31,840 nucleotides of DNA from an uncultured Haemophilus sp. (GTDB taxonomy: Bacteria > Pseudomonadota > Gammaproteobacteria > Enterobacterales > Pasteurellaceae): NCBI GenBank assembly GCA_902481695.1, contig CABSXY010000002.1, positions 1 through 31,840 on the forward strand, read 5' to 3'. The notes under the pieces were generated by a model that worked only from the letters and a program-made list of their open reading frames with translations, was not told the origin of the DNA and did not search any database. Positions 15,337 through 24,189 of this stretch are shown in pieces. Position 1 is the stretch's first letter. Every line of letters starts with the position of its first letter. The position numbers and the translations under genes were made by a program.

Positions 15337-16716
15337 ATGGCAAAAGCTCCTAAAACCGCTTATGTATGTAATGATTGTGGCGCGGAATTTTCGCGCTGGC
15401 AAGGGCAATGTTCTGCCTGTAAAGCGTGGAATACGATCAGTGAAGTGCGGTTAATTTCAGCCTCAAATTCCACAAAAAATGATCGTTTTAGTGGGTATGC
15501 AGGAGAAACTCGCGCAAAAATCCAAACACTTTCTGAAATTAGCTTACAAGAAACACCGCGTTTCACCAGTGGATTTAAAGAATTAGATCGTGTATTAGGC
15601 GGCGGGATCGTGCCGGGGAGTGCCATTTTAATTGGTGGGCATCCTGGTGCGGGGAAAAGTACCTTGTTACTTCAAGTGATGTGCGGATTAGCAAAAAATA
15701 TGACCGCACTTTATGTGACGGGGGAAGAGTCACTTCAACAAGTGGCGATGCGAGCTAATCGCTTAAATCTACCAACAGATAAATTAAATATGTTATCTGA
15801 AACCTCTGTCGAGCAAATTTGTAATCTGGCGGATCAGCTGAAACCTCAAATTATCGTAGTAGACTCGATTCAGGTTATGCATCTTTCGGATATTCAATCT
15901 TCTCCAGGAAGTGTGGCACAAGTGCGTGAATGTGCCTCTTTCCTGACTCGTTATGCGAAAACCCGACAAGTCGCCATCATTATGGTTGGACACGTCACGA
16001 AAGATGGTACCCTTGCCGGTCCGAAAGTATTGGAGCATGCCATTGACTGTTCGTTATTGCTAGAAGGGGAGGCAGATTCCCGTTTCCGCACGTTACGTAG
16101 CCATAAAAACCGGTTTGGTGCGGTGAATGAGCTAGGGGTATTTGGTATGACAGAGCAAGGTTTACGTGAGGTGAAAAATCCATCAGCGATTTTCTTAAGT
16201 CGTGGAGATGAACAAACACCGGGTAGTTCCGTGATGGTACTGTGGGAAGGTACTCGTCCGCTTTTAGTGGAAATTCAAGCCTTGGTGGATCATTCTATGC
16301 TTGCAAATCCGCGTCGTGTGGCGGTGGGGTTAGAGCAAAATCGTTTAGCCTTATTGCTTGCGGTATTGCATCGTCATGGTGGACTACAAATGTCGGATCA
16401 AGATGTTTTTGTGAATGTCGTTGGCGGTGTAAAAGTCGGGGAAACTGGAGCAGATCTTGCATTATTACTTGCATTAATTTCGAGTTTCCGTAATCGACCA
16501 TTACCACAAGATTTAGTTGTCTTTGGTGAAGTAGGTTTAGCAGGTGAAATTCGCCCGGTGACCAGTGGTCAAGAACGCATTAGTGAAGCCGCAAAACATG
16601 GTTTTAAACGTGCGATTGTGCCTTTCGCCAATAAGCCGAAAAGTGCGGTTGAGAATATGGAAGTTTTTACGGTGAAAAAACTCGCTGATGCACTTGCCAT
16701 TTTGGATAATTTCTAA
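15337..16716 (+). CDS. radA: DNA repair protein RadA
   Basis: RadA (Sms) is a RecA-related, DnaB-like branch-migration motor that processes recombination intermediates and, in naturally competent bacteria, extends strand uptake during transformation. The 459 residues include a zinc finger with C11, C14, C25 and C28, Walker A GGHPGAGKST (100-109), the RadA-specific KNRFG motif (near 256), and a C-terminal Lon-protease-like domain without its catalytic serine role (MSDQDVFVNVVGGVKVGE). It lies 26 bases after the CYTH gene and has AAAGGA upstream. The uptake-sequence context fits a competent organism. Regulation may include LexA through the box at 14248-14263. Confidence 0.97.
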   Translation: MAKAPKTAYVCNDCGAEFSRWQGQCSACKAWNTISEVRLISASNSTKNDRFSGYAGETRAKIQTLSEISLQETPRFTSGFKELDRVLGGGIVPGSAILIGGHPGAGKSTLLLQVMCGLAKNMTALYVTGEESLQQVAMRANRLNLPTDKLNMLSETSVEQICNLADQLKPQIIVVDSIQVMHLSDIQSSPGSVAQVRECASFLTRYAKTRQVAIIMVGHVTKDGTLAGPKVLEHAIDCSLLLEGEADSRFRTLRSHKNRFGAVNELGVFGMTEQGLREVKNPSAIFLSRGDEQTPGSSVMVLWEGTRPLLVEIQALVDHSMLANPRRVAVGLEQNRLALLLAVLHRHGGLQMSDQDVFVNVVGGVKVGETGADLALLLALISSFRNRPLPQDLVVFGEVGLAGEIRPVTSGQERISEAAKHGFKRAIVPFANKPKSAVENMEVFTVKKLADALAILDNF

Positions 16717-16798
16717 AAAAACGTTGTCCTATTGTTGTCTGATTACTGAAAGTTTTTGATAAATTAGATAGAATATGCGCCGTATATAAGGAAAGGTT

Positions 16799-17278
16799 AT
16801 GGAAAAGAAATTAAATAAAGCGTTGGATAGCATTGATATCAAAATCTTAAATGAATTACAACGCAACGGTAAAATCTCTAATATCGATTTATCAAAGAAA
16901 GTGGGGTTATCGCCAACGCCTTGTTTAGAAAGGGTAAAACGCTTAGAAAAACAAGGTGTGATTATGGGCTATCGGGCGCTATTAAATCCTGAATTACTAG
17001 ATGCGCCTTTATTGGTGATTGTTGAAATTACGCTTGTGCGTGGTAAACCGGATGTTTTCGAAGAGTTTAATGCCGCGATTCAAGCGCTTGATGAAATTCT
17101 CGAATGTCATTTGGTATCAGGTGATTTCGATTATTTACTCAAAACACGTGTAGCAGATATGGCCGCATATCGAAAATTATTGGGTACCACATTATTGCGC
17201 TTACCAGGTGTGAATGACACCCGAACTTATGTTGTAATGGAAGAAGTGAAACAAACTAATTATCTCGTACTAAAATAA
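16799..17278 (+). CDS. lrp: Lrp/AsnC-family transcriptional regulator (leucine-responsive protein)
   Basis: The 159-residue regulator has an N-terminal helix-turn-helix (about residues 20-56, DIKILNELQRNGKISNIDLS then VGLSPTPCLERVKRLEKQGV) and a C-terminal RAM domain for ligand binding and oligomer assembly (LLVIVEITLVRGKP, ECHLVSGDFDYLLKTRV, TYVVMEEVK). The close match to E. coli Lrp (164 residues) supports a global leucine-responsive regulator rather than a local AsnC type. Ribosome binding site AAGGAAAG at 16789-16796. ftsK starts two bases after the stop, the same lrp-ftsK order as in E. coli. Confidence 0.93.
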   Translation: MEKKLNKALDSIDIKILNELQRNGKISNIDLSKKVGLSPTPCLERVKRLEKQGVIMGYRALLNPELLDAPLLVIVEITLVRGKPDVFEEFNAAIQALDEILECHLVSGDFDYLLKTRVADMAAYRKLLGTTLLRLPGVNDTRTYVVMEEVKQTNYLVLK

Positions 17279-17280
17279 AA

Positions 17281-20070
17281 ATGATTAAACGAATTACAAA
17301 ACGATTTACACCGAAACAATATTTAGCAGAATTATTACTCGGATTGACCGCACTTTTAGGTTTATATTTAATCGTGGCATGGTCAAGCTATACGCCATTA
17401 GATAACTCTTGGTCTACAGCAAGTTTTCAAACTGAAACCATCAATAAAGCCGGTGCTTTTGGTGCTTGGTTAATTGATGCGTTTTTTGTTTTTCTCGGTT
17501 ATGTAGGTCACCTCATTCCGTTTGTCATTTTCATCGTACCGATTTATTTACTGAAAACCAAAGCGGTGCATTCTCTCTCTGCAACTCGAATTGCATTACG
17601 TTCCTTTGGCTTTATTGCTCTCATCGTTGGTTTAACCATGATGTCCACATTGTTGCTTTCAAATACGAACTACTATTTAGCTGGTGGCGTGTTTGGTGGC
17701 AGCTTAGTGGTGAATTTATATCCTACACTCGGTAAGTTTGGCTGTATTTTAGTGGGCTTTATCTGTGCAGTTGTAGGCTTTATTTTCTGTTCCGGTGCAT
17801 CATTAATTCGTTTAATTGTGAAATTCTATCATTGGCTAACCATGAAAAATCAGCCAGCAGAAGAAGAGCAAACAGAACATACTTCTGTTGATGACCTTGA
17901 GCAAATTGTGATTGAAGCACCTCAACAACTCGCTTTCTCAGATTCTCAATTGGAAACAGAATCAGCAGAAGATAAAAAAGAGGAGGCGACTGAAAATACC
18001 TTTGTTAAGCCAGAACAACTGATTAATATCAGTGGACTATCCTCATCGAGTGTTTCAGAGCCTGCAGATGTTGAAAAATTAGAAGATAAGTTTAAAGGTT
18101 TCACGGTTGAATCAGACAATTTACCGAATGTGTCTATTTCTGCCTCTTCTTCCGTTGAATTACCAACAAAAGAAGATTTTTCAGCAACATGGAAAAATAC
18201 ACAAGTGAATCGTCAAAGTGTGGATGATTCAGATGATATTTTTGAAGAAAATGTGATGCCAAAAGTGTCACTTAAAACACCTGAAAATACAACCGCACTT
18301 TATCCAACTTATGATGAACCTTTAGAATCAGAAAATGATGGTTTAGAAGATGAATTAGCACGTCAGTTTGCTGCGCAAGAGCAAGCACGTTTACAAGAAA
18401 TGGAAGTTCGTGCAAAAGCTGCAAATGCTGAAGATGCATTAAAAGTGATCTTAAATGAACCGGCAGTTTCAGCACCTAAAGAGCGTGAAATTCATATTGA
18501 GAATGCAACTGAAACAACCTATAAGCCGTATTCTGATACGCTTATTCACCCAGCATTCCAACAACCAACGAATAAACGTGAAAAACCAACAACACCATTA
18601 CCAAGCTTGGATTTACTTGAGCATCGTCCTACACAGGCTCAAGACATTACGCGTGAAGAAATTTTGGACACATCGGCACGCATAGAACAACAATTAAAGA
18701 ATTTTAATGTCAAAGCAACGGTACAAGATGTGTTAGTTGGCCCAGTGGTGACTCGCTATGAACTTGAATTACAGCCAGGTGTAAAAGCATCAAAAGTAAC
18801 CAGTATTGATACCGATTTAGCTCGTGCGTTGATGTTCCGCGCGATCCGTGTGGCGGAAGTGATTCCAGGCAAACCTTATATTGGTATTGAAACGCCAAAT
18901 GCACACCGTCAAATAGTGCCATTGCGTGATGTGCTCGATAGTAATGAATTCCGTTCCTCAACATCATTGCTTTCAATGGCTTTGGGGAAAGATATTAGCG
19001 GAAAACCTGTTGTAGTTGATTTGGCTAAAATGCCTCACTTACTTGTTGCGGGTTCAACAGGCTCAGGTAAGTCTGTCGGGGTGAATACCATGATTTTAAG
19101 TTTGCTTTTCCGCGTAACACCGGATCAAGTGAAATTTATTATGATTGACCCGAAAGTAGTTGAGCTTTCTATTTATAACGATATCCCACACTTACTTACC
19201 CCAGTAGTGACGGATATGAAGAAAGCGGCAAATGCACTGCGTTGGTGCGTAGAAGAAATGGAACGCCGCTATCAATTATTATCTGCCTTACGTGTGCGTA
19301 ACATTGAAGGGTATAACGAAAAAATTGAAGAATATGAAAAACTCAATATGCCAATTCCAAACCCAATTTGGAAGCCTGGCGATACAATGGATAAGATGCC
19401 GCCTCCATTAGAAAAATTGAGTTATATTGTCGTGATCGTTGATGAGTTTGCGGACTTAATGATGGTTGCAGGTAAACAAATTGAAGAGTTAATTGCGCGC
19501 TTAGCACAAAAAGCTCGTGCAATTGGTATTCACCTGATTTTAGCCACACAACGCCCATCAGTAGATGTGATTACAGGTTTGATTAAGGCTAACATTCCAA
19601 GCCGTATCGCCTTTACTGTAGCAAGTAAAATTGACTCTAGAACGATTCTGGATCAAGGTGGTGCAGAAGCCTTATTAGGCCGTGGTGATATGTTATATTC
19701 AGGACAAGGCTCTTCGGATCTTGTTCGAGTACACGGTGCCTTTATGAGTGATGATGAGGTGGCCCGTGTAGCAGATGATTGGCGTGCACGTGGTAAACCA
19801 AATTATATTGATGGTATTTTAGATGGTGCGGACGATGAAGACTCTGGTGAAAAATCAACGGCAAGCAGTGGCGATCTTGATGCATTATTTGATGACGTTG
19901 TTGAGTTTGTCTTAAGCACAGGCAATACCTCGACTTCTTATGTTCAGCGTAAATTTAGTGTTGGGTTTAACCGAGCGGCTCGAATTATGGATCAGCTCGA
20001 AGAACAAGGTATTTTAGGCCCAATGAAAAATGGAAAACGAGAAATTTTAGCTCGACGTTCCGAATATTAA
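17281..20070 (+). CDS. ftsK: DNA translocase FtsK
   Basis: FtsK is an inner-membrane division protein that pumps the chromosome terminus through the closing septum and activates XerCD at dif. The 929 residues divide into an N-terminal membrane domain with four segments (about 1-190), an acidic, low-complexity linker (about 190-460, shorter than the E. coli one), the RecA-type motor with Walker A GSTGSGKSVG (near 591-600), VIVDEFADLMMV as Walker B and LILATQRPSVDVITG, and the C-terminal gamma winged-helix (about 862-929) that reads KOPS sites and contacts XerD. No clear Shine-Dalgarno lies in the 2-bp gap after lrp, so translation is probably coupled. Two uptake sequences fall inside the gene, one encoding part of the first membrane segment. 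Confidence 0.97.
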   Translation: MIKRITKRFTPKQYLAELLLGLTALLGLYLIVAWSSYTPLDNSWSTASFQTETINKAGAFGAWLIDAFFVFLGYVGHLIPFVIFIVPIYLLKTKAVHSLSATRIALRSFGFIALIVGLTMMSTLLLSNTNYYLAGGVFGGSLVVNLYPTLGKFGCILVGFICAVVGFIFCSGASLIRLIVKFYHWLTMKNQPAEEEQTEHTSVDDLEQIVIEAPQQLAFSDSQLETESAEDKKEEATENTFVKPEQLINISGLSSSSVSEPADVEKLEDKFKGFTVESDNLPNVSISASSSVELPTKEDFSATWKNTQVNRQSVDDSDDIFEENVMPKVSLKTPENTTALYPTYDEPLESENDGLEDELARQFAAQEQARLQEMEVRAKAANAEDALKVILNEPAVSAPKEREIHIENATETTYKPYSDTLIHPAFQQPTNKREKPTTPLPSLDLLEHRPTQAQDITREEILDTSARIEQQLKNFNVKATVQDVLVGPVVTRYELELQPGVKASKVTSIDTDLARALMFRAIRVAEVIPGKPYIGIETPNAHRQIVPLRDVLDSNEFRSSTSLLSMALGKDISGKPVVVDLAKMPHLLVAGSTGSGKSVGVNTMILSLLFRVTPDQVKFIMIDPKVVELSIYNDIPHLLTPVVTDMKKAANALRWCVEEMERRYQLLSALRVRNIEGYNEKIEEYEKLNMPIPNPIWKPGDTMDKMPPPLEKLSYIVVIVDEFADLMMVAGKQIEELIARLAQKARAIGIHLILATQRPSVDVITGLIKANIPSRIAFTVASKIDSRTILDQGGAEALLGRGDMLYSGQGSSDLVRVHGAFMSDDEVARVADDWRARGKPNYIDGILDGADDEDSGEKSTASSGDLDALFDDVVEFVLSTGNTSTSYVQRKFSVGFNRAARIMDQLEEQGILGPMKNGKREILARRSEY

Positions 20071-20106
20071 TTCTCTTAAGTTTCACTTTACAAAAAGGAA
20101 AGTAGA

Positions 20107-20733
20107 ATGAAAAAAACATTATTAAAAATGACCGCACTTACTGCACTTTTGAGTGCGAGTAGCTTTGCTTTTGCCGATGCTGCGGATGAGCTACAAAATC
20201 GCTTAAATCAAGTGACAGTATTAAGTGCTGATTTCTCTCAAACCGTGACTTCTGTTGGTGGTAAAAACGTTCAACAAGGAAGTGGAAAACTTCAAATTAA
20301 GCGACCAAATCTTTTCCGTATGGATACCAAATCACCACAAGAAACACAAATTATTGCAGATGGTAAAACCCTTTGGTATTACGATCCATTCGTGCAACAA
20401 GTTACCGCTCAATGGGTGAAGGATGCAGTCAATAATACACCCTTTGTACTTTTAACCAGTAACGATAAAAGCCACTGGAATCAATATTCAGTGACACAGA
20501 ATGCGGATACCTTTGTGTTAAAACCAAAGGCGAAAAATAGCAATATTAAACAATTTGATATTCGTGTCGATGCAAATGGTGTGTTAAAAAATTTCAGCAC
20601 TACAGAAAAAGATGGTCAAACCAATCTTTATGTATTGCGCAACATTACAAACCAAACCTTAGCGGATAGCTTATTCCAATTTAGCGTACCGAAAGGTGTA
20701 GAATTGGATGACCAACGTAAAGGTAAAAAATAA
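20107..20733 (+). CDS. lolA: Outer-membrane lipoprotein carrier LolA
   Basis: LolA is the periplasmic chaperone that receives lipoproteins from the LolCDE transporter and delivers them to LolB. The precursor has 208 residues, with a signal peptide of 23 (MKKTLLKMTALTALLSASSF then AFA) and a mature beta-barrel-like fold: LNQVTVLSADFSQTV, GSGKLQIKRPNLFRMDTKSP, ADGKTLWYYDPFVQQVTAQW, and FSVPKGVELDD near the end. An exact uptake sequence encodes T-A-L in the signal peptide. AAAGGAAAG precedes the ATG. It sits between ftsK and rarA, the order known from E. coli. Confidence 0.96.
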   Translation: MKKTLLKMTALTALLSASSFAFADAADELQNRLNQVTVLSADFSQTVTSVGGKNVQQGSGKLQIKRPNLFRMDTKSPQETQIIADGKTLWYYDPFVQQVTAQWVKDAVNNTPFVLLTSNDKSHWNQYSVTQNADTFVLKPKAKNSNIKQFDIRVDANGVLKNFSTTEKDGQTNLYVLRNITNQTLADSLFQFSVPKGVELDDQRKGKK

Positions 20734-20738
20734 TCCAT

Positions 20739-20766
20739 AAGGTGTGAATGATAATTTTCACACCTT
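20739..20766 (+). terminator. Hairpin after lolA, possible weak terminator
   Basis: A perfect 10-bp stem, AAGGTGTGAA (20739-20748) with TTCACACCTT (20757-20766), is followed by only a short T stretch (TTGCTTATT). It may end the lolA message or partly limit read-through into rarA. Confidence 0.6.
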
Positions 20767-20786
20767 TTGCTTATTAAGGAAAGAAT

Positions 20787-22127
20787 ATGTCTAATCTTAA
20801 TTTTGATTTTGCTGAAAATGACTTTCGCCCTTTAGCTGCCCGTATGCGTCCAACTAATTTGGAGCAATATTATGGGCAGACGCACTTAATTGGGGAAGGA
20901 AAGCCGCTTCGTAAAGCAATTCAAGCTGGGCATGTTCATTCTATGATTCTGTGGGGACCGCCGGGTACAGGTAAAACAACACTGGCGGAAATTATTGCTC
21001 ATCGTATCAATGCAGAAGTTGAACGAATTTCAGCGGTAACAAGCGGCGTGAAAGAAATTCGAGAATCAATTGAACGAGCTAAACAAAATCGACTTGCAGA
21101 TCGCCAAACGATTTTATTTGTGGATGAAGTGCATCGCTTTAACAAAAGCCAACAAGATGCGTTTTTGCCACATATTGAAGATGGGACGATTATTTTTATT
21201 GGTGCGACAACGGAAAATCCTTCCTTTGAATTAAATAATGCATTGCTTTCTCGTGCGAGAGTTTATCTACTCAAGTCATTGACAGTTGCTGAAATCGAAC
21301 AAGTTCTACAACAGGTGATTTCTGATCCTGAGCGAGGATTAGGTAAAGAGCGGTTAGTTTTAGAAGAGAATTTGCTACAGGTATTAGCCGAATATGTGAA
21401 TGGTGATGCGCGCCTGGCTTTAAACTGCCTTGAATTGATGGTGGATATGGCTCCTGAAACAGAAAACGGTAAAAAATTAGACCGCACTTTGTTGAAAGAA
21501 GTATTAGGAGAACGACAAGCGCGTTTTGATAAACAAGGCGATCGCTTCTATGATTTGATTTCCGCTTTACATAAATCCATTCGAGGCTCAGCAGCCGATG
21601 CTGCACTTTATTGGTATGCACGAATTATCACTGCCGGCGGCGATCCTCTTTATGTTGCACGACGTTTATTAGCGATTGCCTCAGAAGATGTGGGCAATGC
21701 TGATCCAAGAGCAATGCAAGTAGCTCTCGCAGCTTGGGATTGTTTTACGAGAGTGGGCGCCTACGAAGGAGAACGGGCTATTGCGCAAGCCATTATTTAT
21801 TTGGCCGTAGCGCCGAAGAGCAATGCAGTTTACAATGCATTTAATGCAGCAAAACAACATGCAAAAGAGTTTCCTGATTTTGATGTGCCGCCGCATTTAC
21901 GTAATGCGCCAACGACTTTAATGAAAGAATTAGGTTATGGCGCTGAATATCGTTATGCACATGATGAACCTAACGCTTATGCTGCTGGAGAAAATTACTT
22001 CCCAGAAGGACTGAAAGTTACTCAGTATTATTTCCCAACTAATCGTGGTATGGAAATTCAAATTAAAGAAAAGCTTGACCGTTTACAAGAGCAAGATAAA
22101 AACGCATCAAAAAAACGTTATAAATAG
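20787..22127 (+). CDS. rarA: Replication-associated recombination protein RarA (MgsA), AAA+ ATPase
   Basis: RarA is a clamp-loader-like AAA+ ATPase acting at stalled replication forks, binding single-strand DNA-binding protein and DNA ends. The 446 residues show RPTNLEQYYGQTHLIGEGKP at the start, Walker A GPPGTGKTT (near 57-65), Walker B ILFVDEVHRF, sensor 1 IGATTENPSFELNNALLSRA, and the C-terminal tetramerisation region (AIASEDVGNADPRAMQVA, PPHLRNAPTTLMKELGYG). AAGGAAAG lies upstream of the ATG. It is the last gene of the ftsK-lolA-rarA run and ends at an uptake-sequence hairpin shared with the convergent potD. Confidence 0.96.
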   Translation: MSNLNFDFAENDFRPLAARMRPTNLEQYYGQTHLIGEGKPLRKAIQAGHVHSMILWGPPGTGKTTLAEIIAHRINAEVERISAVTSGVKEIRESIERAKQNRLADRQTILFVDEVHRFNKSQQDAFLPHIEDGTIIFIGATTENPSFELNNALLSRARVYLLKSLTVAEIEQVLQQVISDPERGLGKERLVLEENLLQVLAEYVNGDARLALNCLELMVDMAPETENGKKLDRTLLKEVLGERQARFDKQGDRFYDLISALHKSIRGSAADAALYWYARIITAGGDPLYVARRLLAIASEDVGNADPRAMQVALAAWDCFTRVGAYEGERAIAQAIIYLAVAPKSNAVYNAFNAAKQHAKEFPDFDVPPHLRNAPTTLMKELGYGAEYRYAHDEPNAYAAGENYFPEGLKVTQYYFPTNRGMEIQIKEKLDRLQEQDKNASKKRYK

Positions 22128-22150
22128 TTTCTTCTAAAATGGTACATATA

Positions 22151-22182
22151 AAAAAGTGCGGCCAAAATTGACCGCACTTTTT
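22151..22182. terminator. Uptake-sequence hairpin between rarA and potD (bidirectional)
   Basis: AAAAAGTGCGG (22151-22161) pairs with CCGCACTTTTT (22172-22182). The left arm ends AAGTGCGGC, so it is a one-base variant of the uptake sequence, while the right arm is exact. The A/T flanks give a T run in both directions for the convergent genes. Confidence 0.85.
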
Positions 22183-22201
22183 GTTATCACTTAAAAGCGG
22201 A

Positions 22202-23284
22202 TTATTTTGCTGCTTTTAACTCTTGGTAATACTGTTCATAGTATTGGATTGCATCACCTACATCATCTTGCCAGTAGCTTTTTTGAAGAATTTATGCTGG
22301 TGGATAAATAGATGGATCTTCAGTGATTTCTTTTGGAAGCGCTTTTTTCGCTTCAAGGTTAGCTGTTGGGTAACCGATCGCTAAAGTCAATTTTTCCGCT
22401 GCTTTTGCACCTAACAAGTAGTTAATTAACTTGTGAGCACCATCAGGGTTTTTAGAGGTTTTAGGAATCGCTAAAGTATCAACCCAAAGAACAGGACCTT
22501 CTTTTGGGAACACCATATTTAATGGCGCTTGTTCTTTTTTCGCGATACGTACAGAACCATTCCATAACTGACCTAATTCTACTTCACCAGAGATGAAAGA
22601 GTTTGCAGGGTTATCAGAATTGAAAGAAAGTACGTTTGGACGTAGTTTTAACAACTCTTCATAAGCTTGCTTGATAATTGCAGGATCTTTGGTGTTTGGA
22701 TCTTGACCAATTTTTAATAACGCAATATTGAATACTTCACGCGCATCATCCAATAATTGGATTTTGTTTGCATATTCAGGTTTCCAGAAATCGCCCCAAG
22801 AAGTGAAGTCAGAACCTTTATAGGTATTGGTATTAAATGCAATACCTGGCGCACCTAACAACTGAGGAAGTGAGTATTTATTGCCTTTATCATAAGGTTT
22901 GTTGAGCCAATCAGGGTCTAATTCTTTGATAACAGGTAATTTACTGTGATCTAATTCTTGTAGCATGCCTTCGCGTGCCATTTTAGATACGAAGTAGTTA
23001 GATGGAGCAATAACATCATAACCGCCTGCATCACCTTGGGTTTTCATTTTAGCATACATCGTCTCATTGGATTCAAGACTTGCTACGATAACTTTGATAC
23101 CAGTTTCTTTTGTGAAGTCATCTAAAAGACCATCTGGTACATATTCAGTCCAAGTATATAAGTACACAGTATCATTTGCTGGAGCCTGTGCTTTTGTTGC
23201 ATCAGACTTGGCTTCTTTGTCGTTACAAGCAGTTAATGTAGCGGCAACTAAACCGGCAGTAAGCAAACCTGCAAATTTTTTCAT
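22202..23284 (-). pseudogene. potD: Spermidine/putrescine-binding lipoprotein PotD, interrupted by an in-frame stop
   Basis: PotD captures spermidine or putrescine for the PotABC importer. The first frame (22292-23284) encodes 330 residues: a lipoprotein signal with lipobox LTAC (cysteine at 20), then YTWTEYVPDGLLDDF and APSNYFVSKMAREG, which hold polyamine-contacting residues in E. coli PotD. At 22294-22292 a TAA follows IYPPA. The same frame then continues with 29 codons, including SYWQDDVGDAIQYYEQYYQE, to a second TAA at 22202-22204, and this tail aligns with the end of E. coli PotD. A single nonsense change (the aligned E. coli residue is Glu, codon GAA) has thus removed the C-terminal helix and the equivalent of ligand-contacting Gln327. 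The product may be unstable or weakly binding. Sequencing error is the main alternative. The ribosome binding site is GGAG at 23297-23300. Confidence 0.85.
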
Positions 23285-23312
23285 TTTTCTTTGTTCTCCG
23301 TAAAAGAGGGGT

Positions 23313-23338
23313 AAAAAACCACCTGCATTAATGCAGGT
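23313..23338 (-). terminator. Palindromic hairpin in the potD leader (terminator or attenuator)
   Basis: ACCTGCATTAATGCAGGT (23321-23338) is a perfect 18-bp palindrome followed on the minus strand by GGTTTTTT. It lies about 30 bases before the potD ATG. The arms match those of a hairpin in front of potA (26208-26226). Confidence 0.6.
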
Positions 23339-23340
23339 AT

Positions 23341-23371
23341 AAAAAAACGCCTTGATTGTGCGTCAAGGCGT
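23341..23371 (-). terminator. Terminator of potC
   Basis: A 9-bp perfect stem, ACGCCTTGA and TCAAGGCGT (23347-23355 and 23363-23371), is followed on the minus strand by seven T. It comes 48 bases after the potC stop. Confidence 0.85.
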
Positions 23372-23400
23372 ATTTTATTTGATCTTAAAAGATTTGTGAA
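23372..23400 (-). promoter_or_regulatory. Candidate promoter for potD
   Basis: On the minus strand TTCACA (23400-23395), a 17-bp spacer and TAAAAT (23377-23372) predict a start near 23365. That is inside the first arm of the potC terminator, so transcripts begun here could not form that hairpin and would meet only the palindrome at 23321-23338. Confidence 0.45.
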
Positions 23401-23418
23401 ACCTTTTTATATCAATGT

Positions 23419-24189
23419 TTAATGATTATTTTTGCGTGTAACTAATTGACTTAAAATTACTAATCCTAATGAAAGCACGATCATAATCGTTGCTAATGCG
23501 TTCACTTCTGGTGTTACCCCTGTTTTAACAAGAGAGAAGATACGCAACGGTAGGATTTCATAGCTTACACCACTTACGAAAGAGGATACAACAACATCAT
23601 CTAATGAAATAGTAAAGCTTAATAACCAACCTGATACTACTGCAGGTAAGGCAAGTGGTAGGATAATTTTACGCAAAATAGTGACTTCGCTAGCACCTAA
23701 ATCTTTCGCCGCTTCAAGCATTCTTGCATCAAAGCCATTTAAACGCGAGAAAATCGTTACGGTAACATAAGGTAAACAGAATGTTACGTGCGCCAATAAT
23801 AATGACCAGAAACCTAACGAAATTCCTACAACCATGAATAAGGCAAGTAGAGAAACCGCCATTACGATATCTGGTGACATCATGACGATAAATAACATAC
23901 CACTTACTGCTTGTTTACCACGGAAACGATAGCGATAAAGTGCAATCGCGGTTAAACCACCTACAATAGTTGCTAAGGTTGCAGCAAAGAAAGCAATCGT
24001 GACAGAGTGAAACGCCGCTTGGATTAAGGTATCGTTATTAAATAAACGCTCATACCAGTTCCAACTAAAGCCTTTCCAACTTAAACCATAACGGTCTTCG
24101 TTAAAGGAGTTAGTCACCAAGATAATAATTGGGATATACAAATAAGCGTATACCACAAACATAAAAATATTACGTAGTAAACGACTCAT
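23419..24189 (-). CDS. potC: Spermidine/putrescine ABC transporter permease PotC
   Basis: PotC is the second inner-membrane permease subunit of PotABCD. The 256 residues have about six membrane segments and the ABC-permease EAA loop, EAAKDLGASEVTILRKIILP (about residues 160-180), which docks on the PotA ATPase. The start MSRLLRNIFMFVVYAYLYIP gives the usual length. Its ATG shares one base with the potB stop (TAATG at 24191-24187). Two hairpins and a possible promoter separate it from potD. Confidence 0.95.
   Translation of the reverse strand: MSRLLRNIFMFVVYAYLYIPIIILVTNSFNEDRYGLSWKGFSWNWYERLFNNDTLIQAAFHSVTIAFFAATLATIVGGLTAIALYRYRFRGKQAVSGMLFIVMMSPDIVMAVSLLALFMVVGISLGFWSLLLAHVTFCLPYVTVTIFSRLNGFDARMLEAAKDLGASEVTILRKIILPLALPAVVSGWLLSFTISLDDVVVSSFVSGVSYEILPLRIFSLVKTGVTPEVNALATIMIVLSLGLVILSQLVTRKNNH

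Noticed and set aside
20741..20766. TGTGA ... TCACA resembling a CRP site after lolA
   Set aside because: The arms are about 10 bases apart rather than 6 and form a 10-bp RNA hairpin; a terminator or processing stem explains it better.
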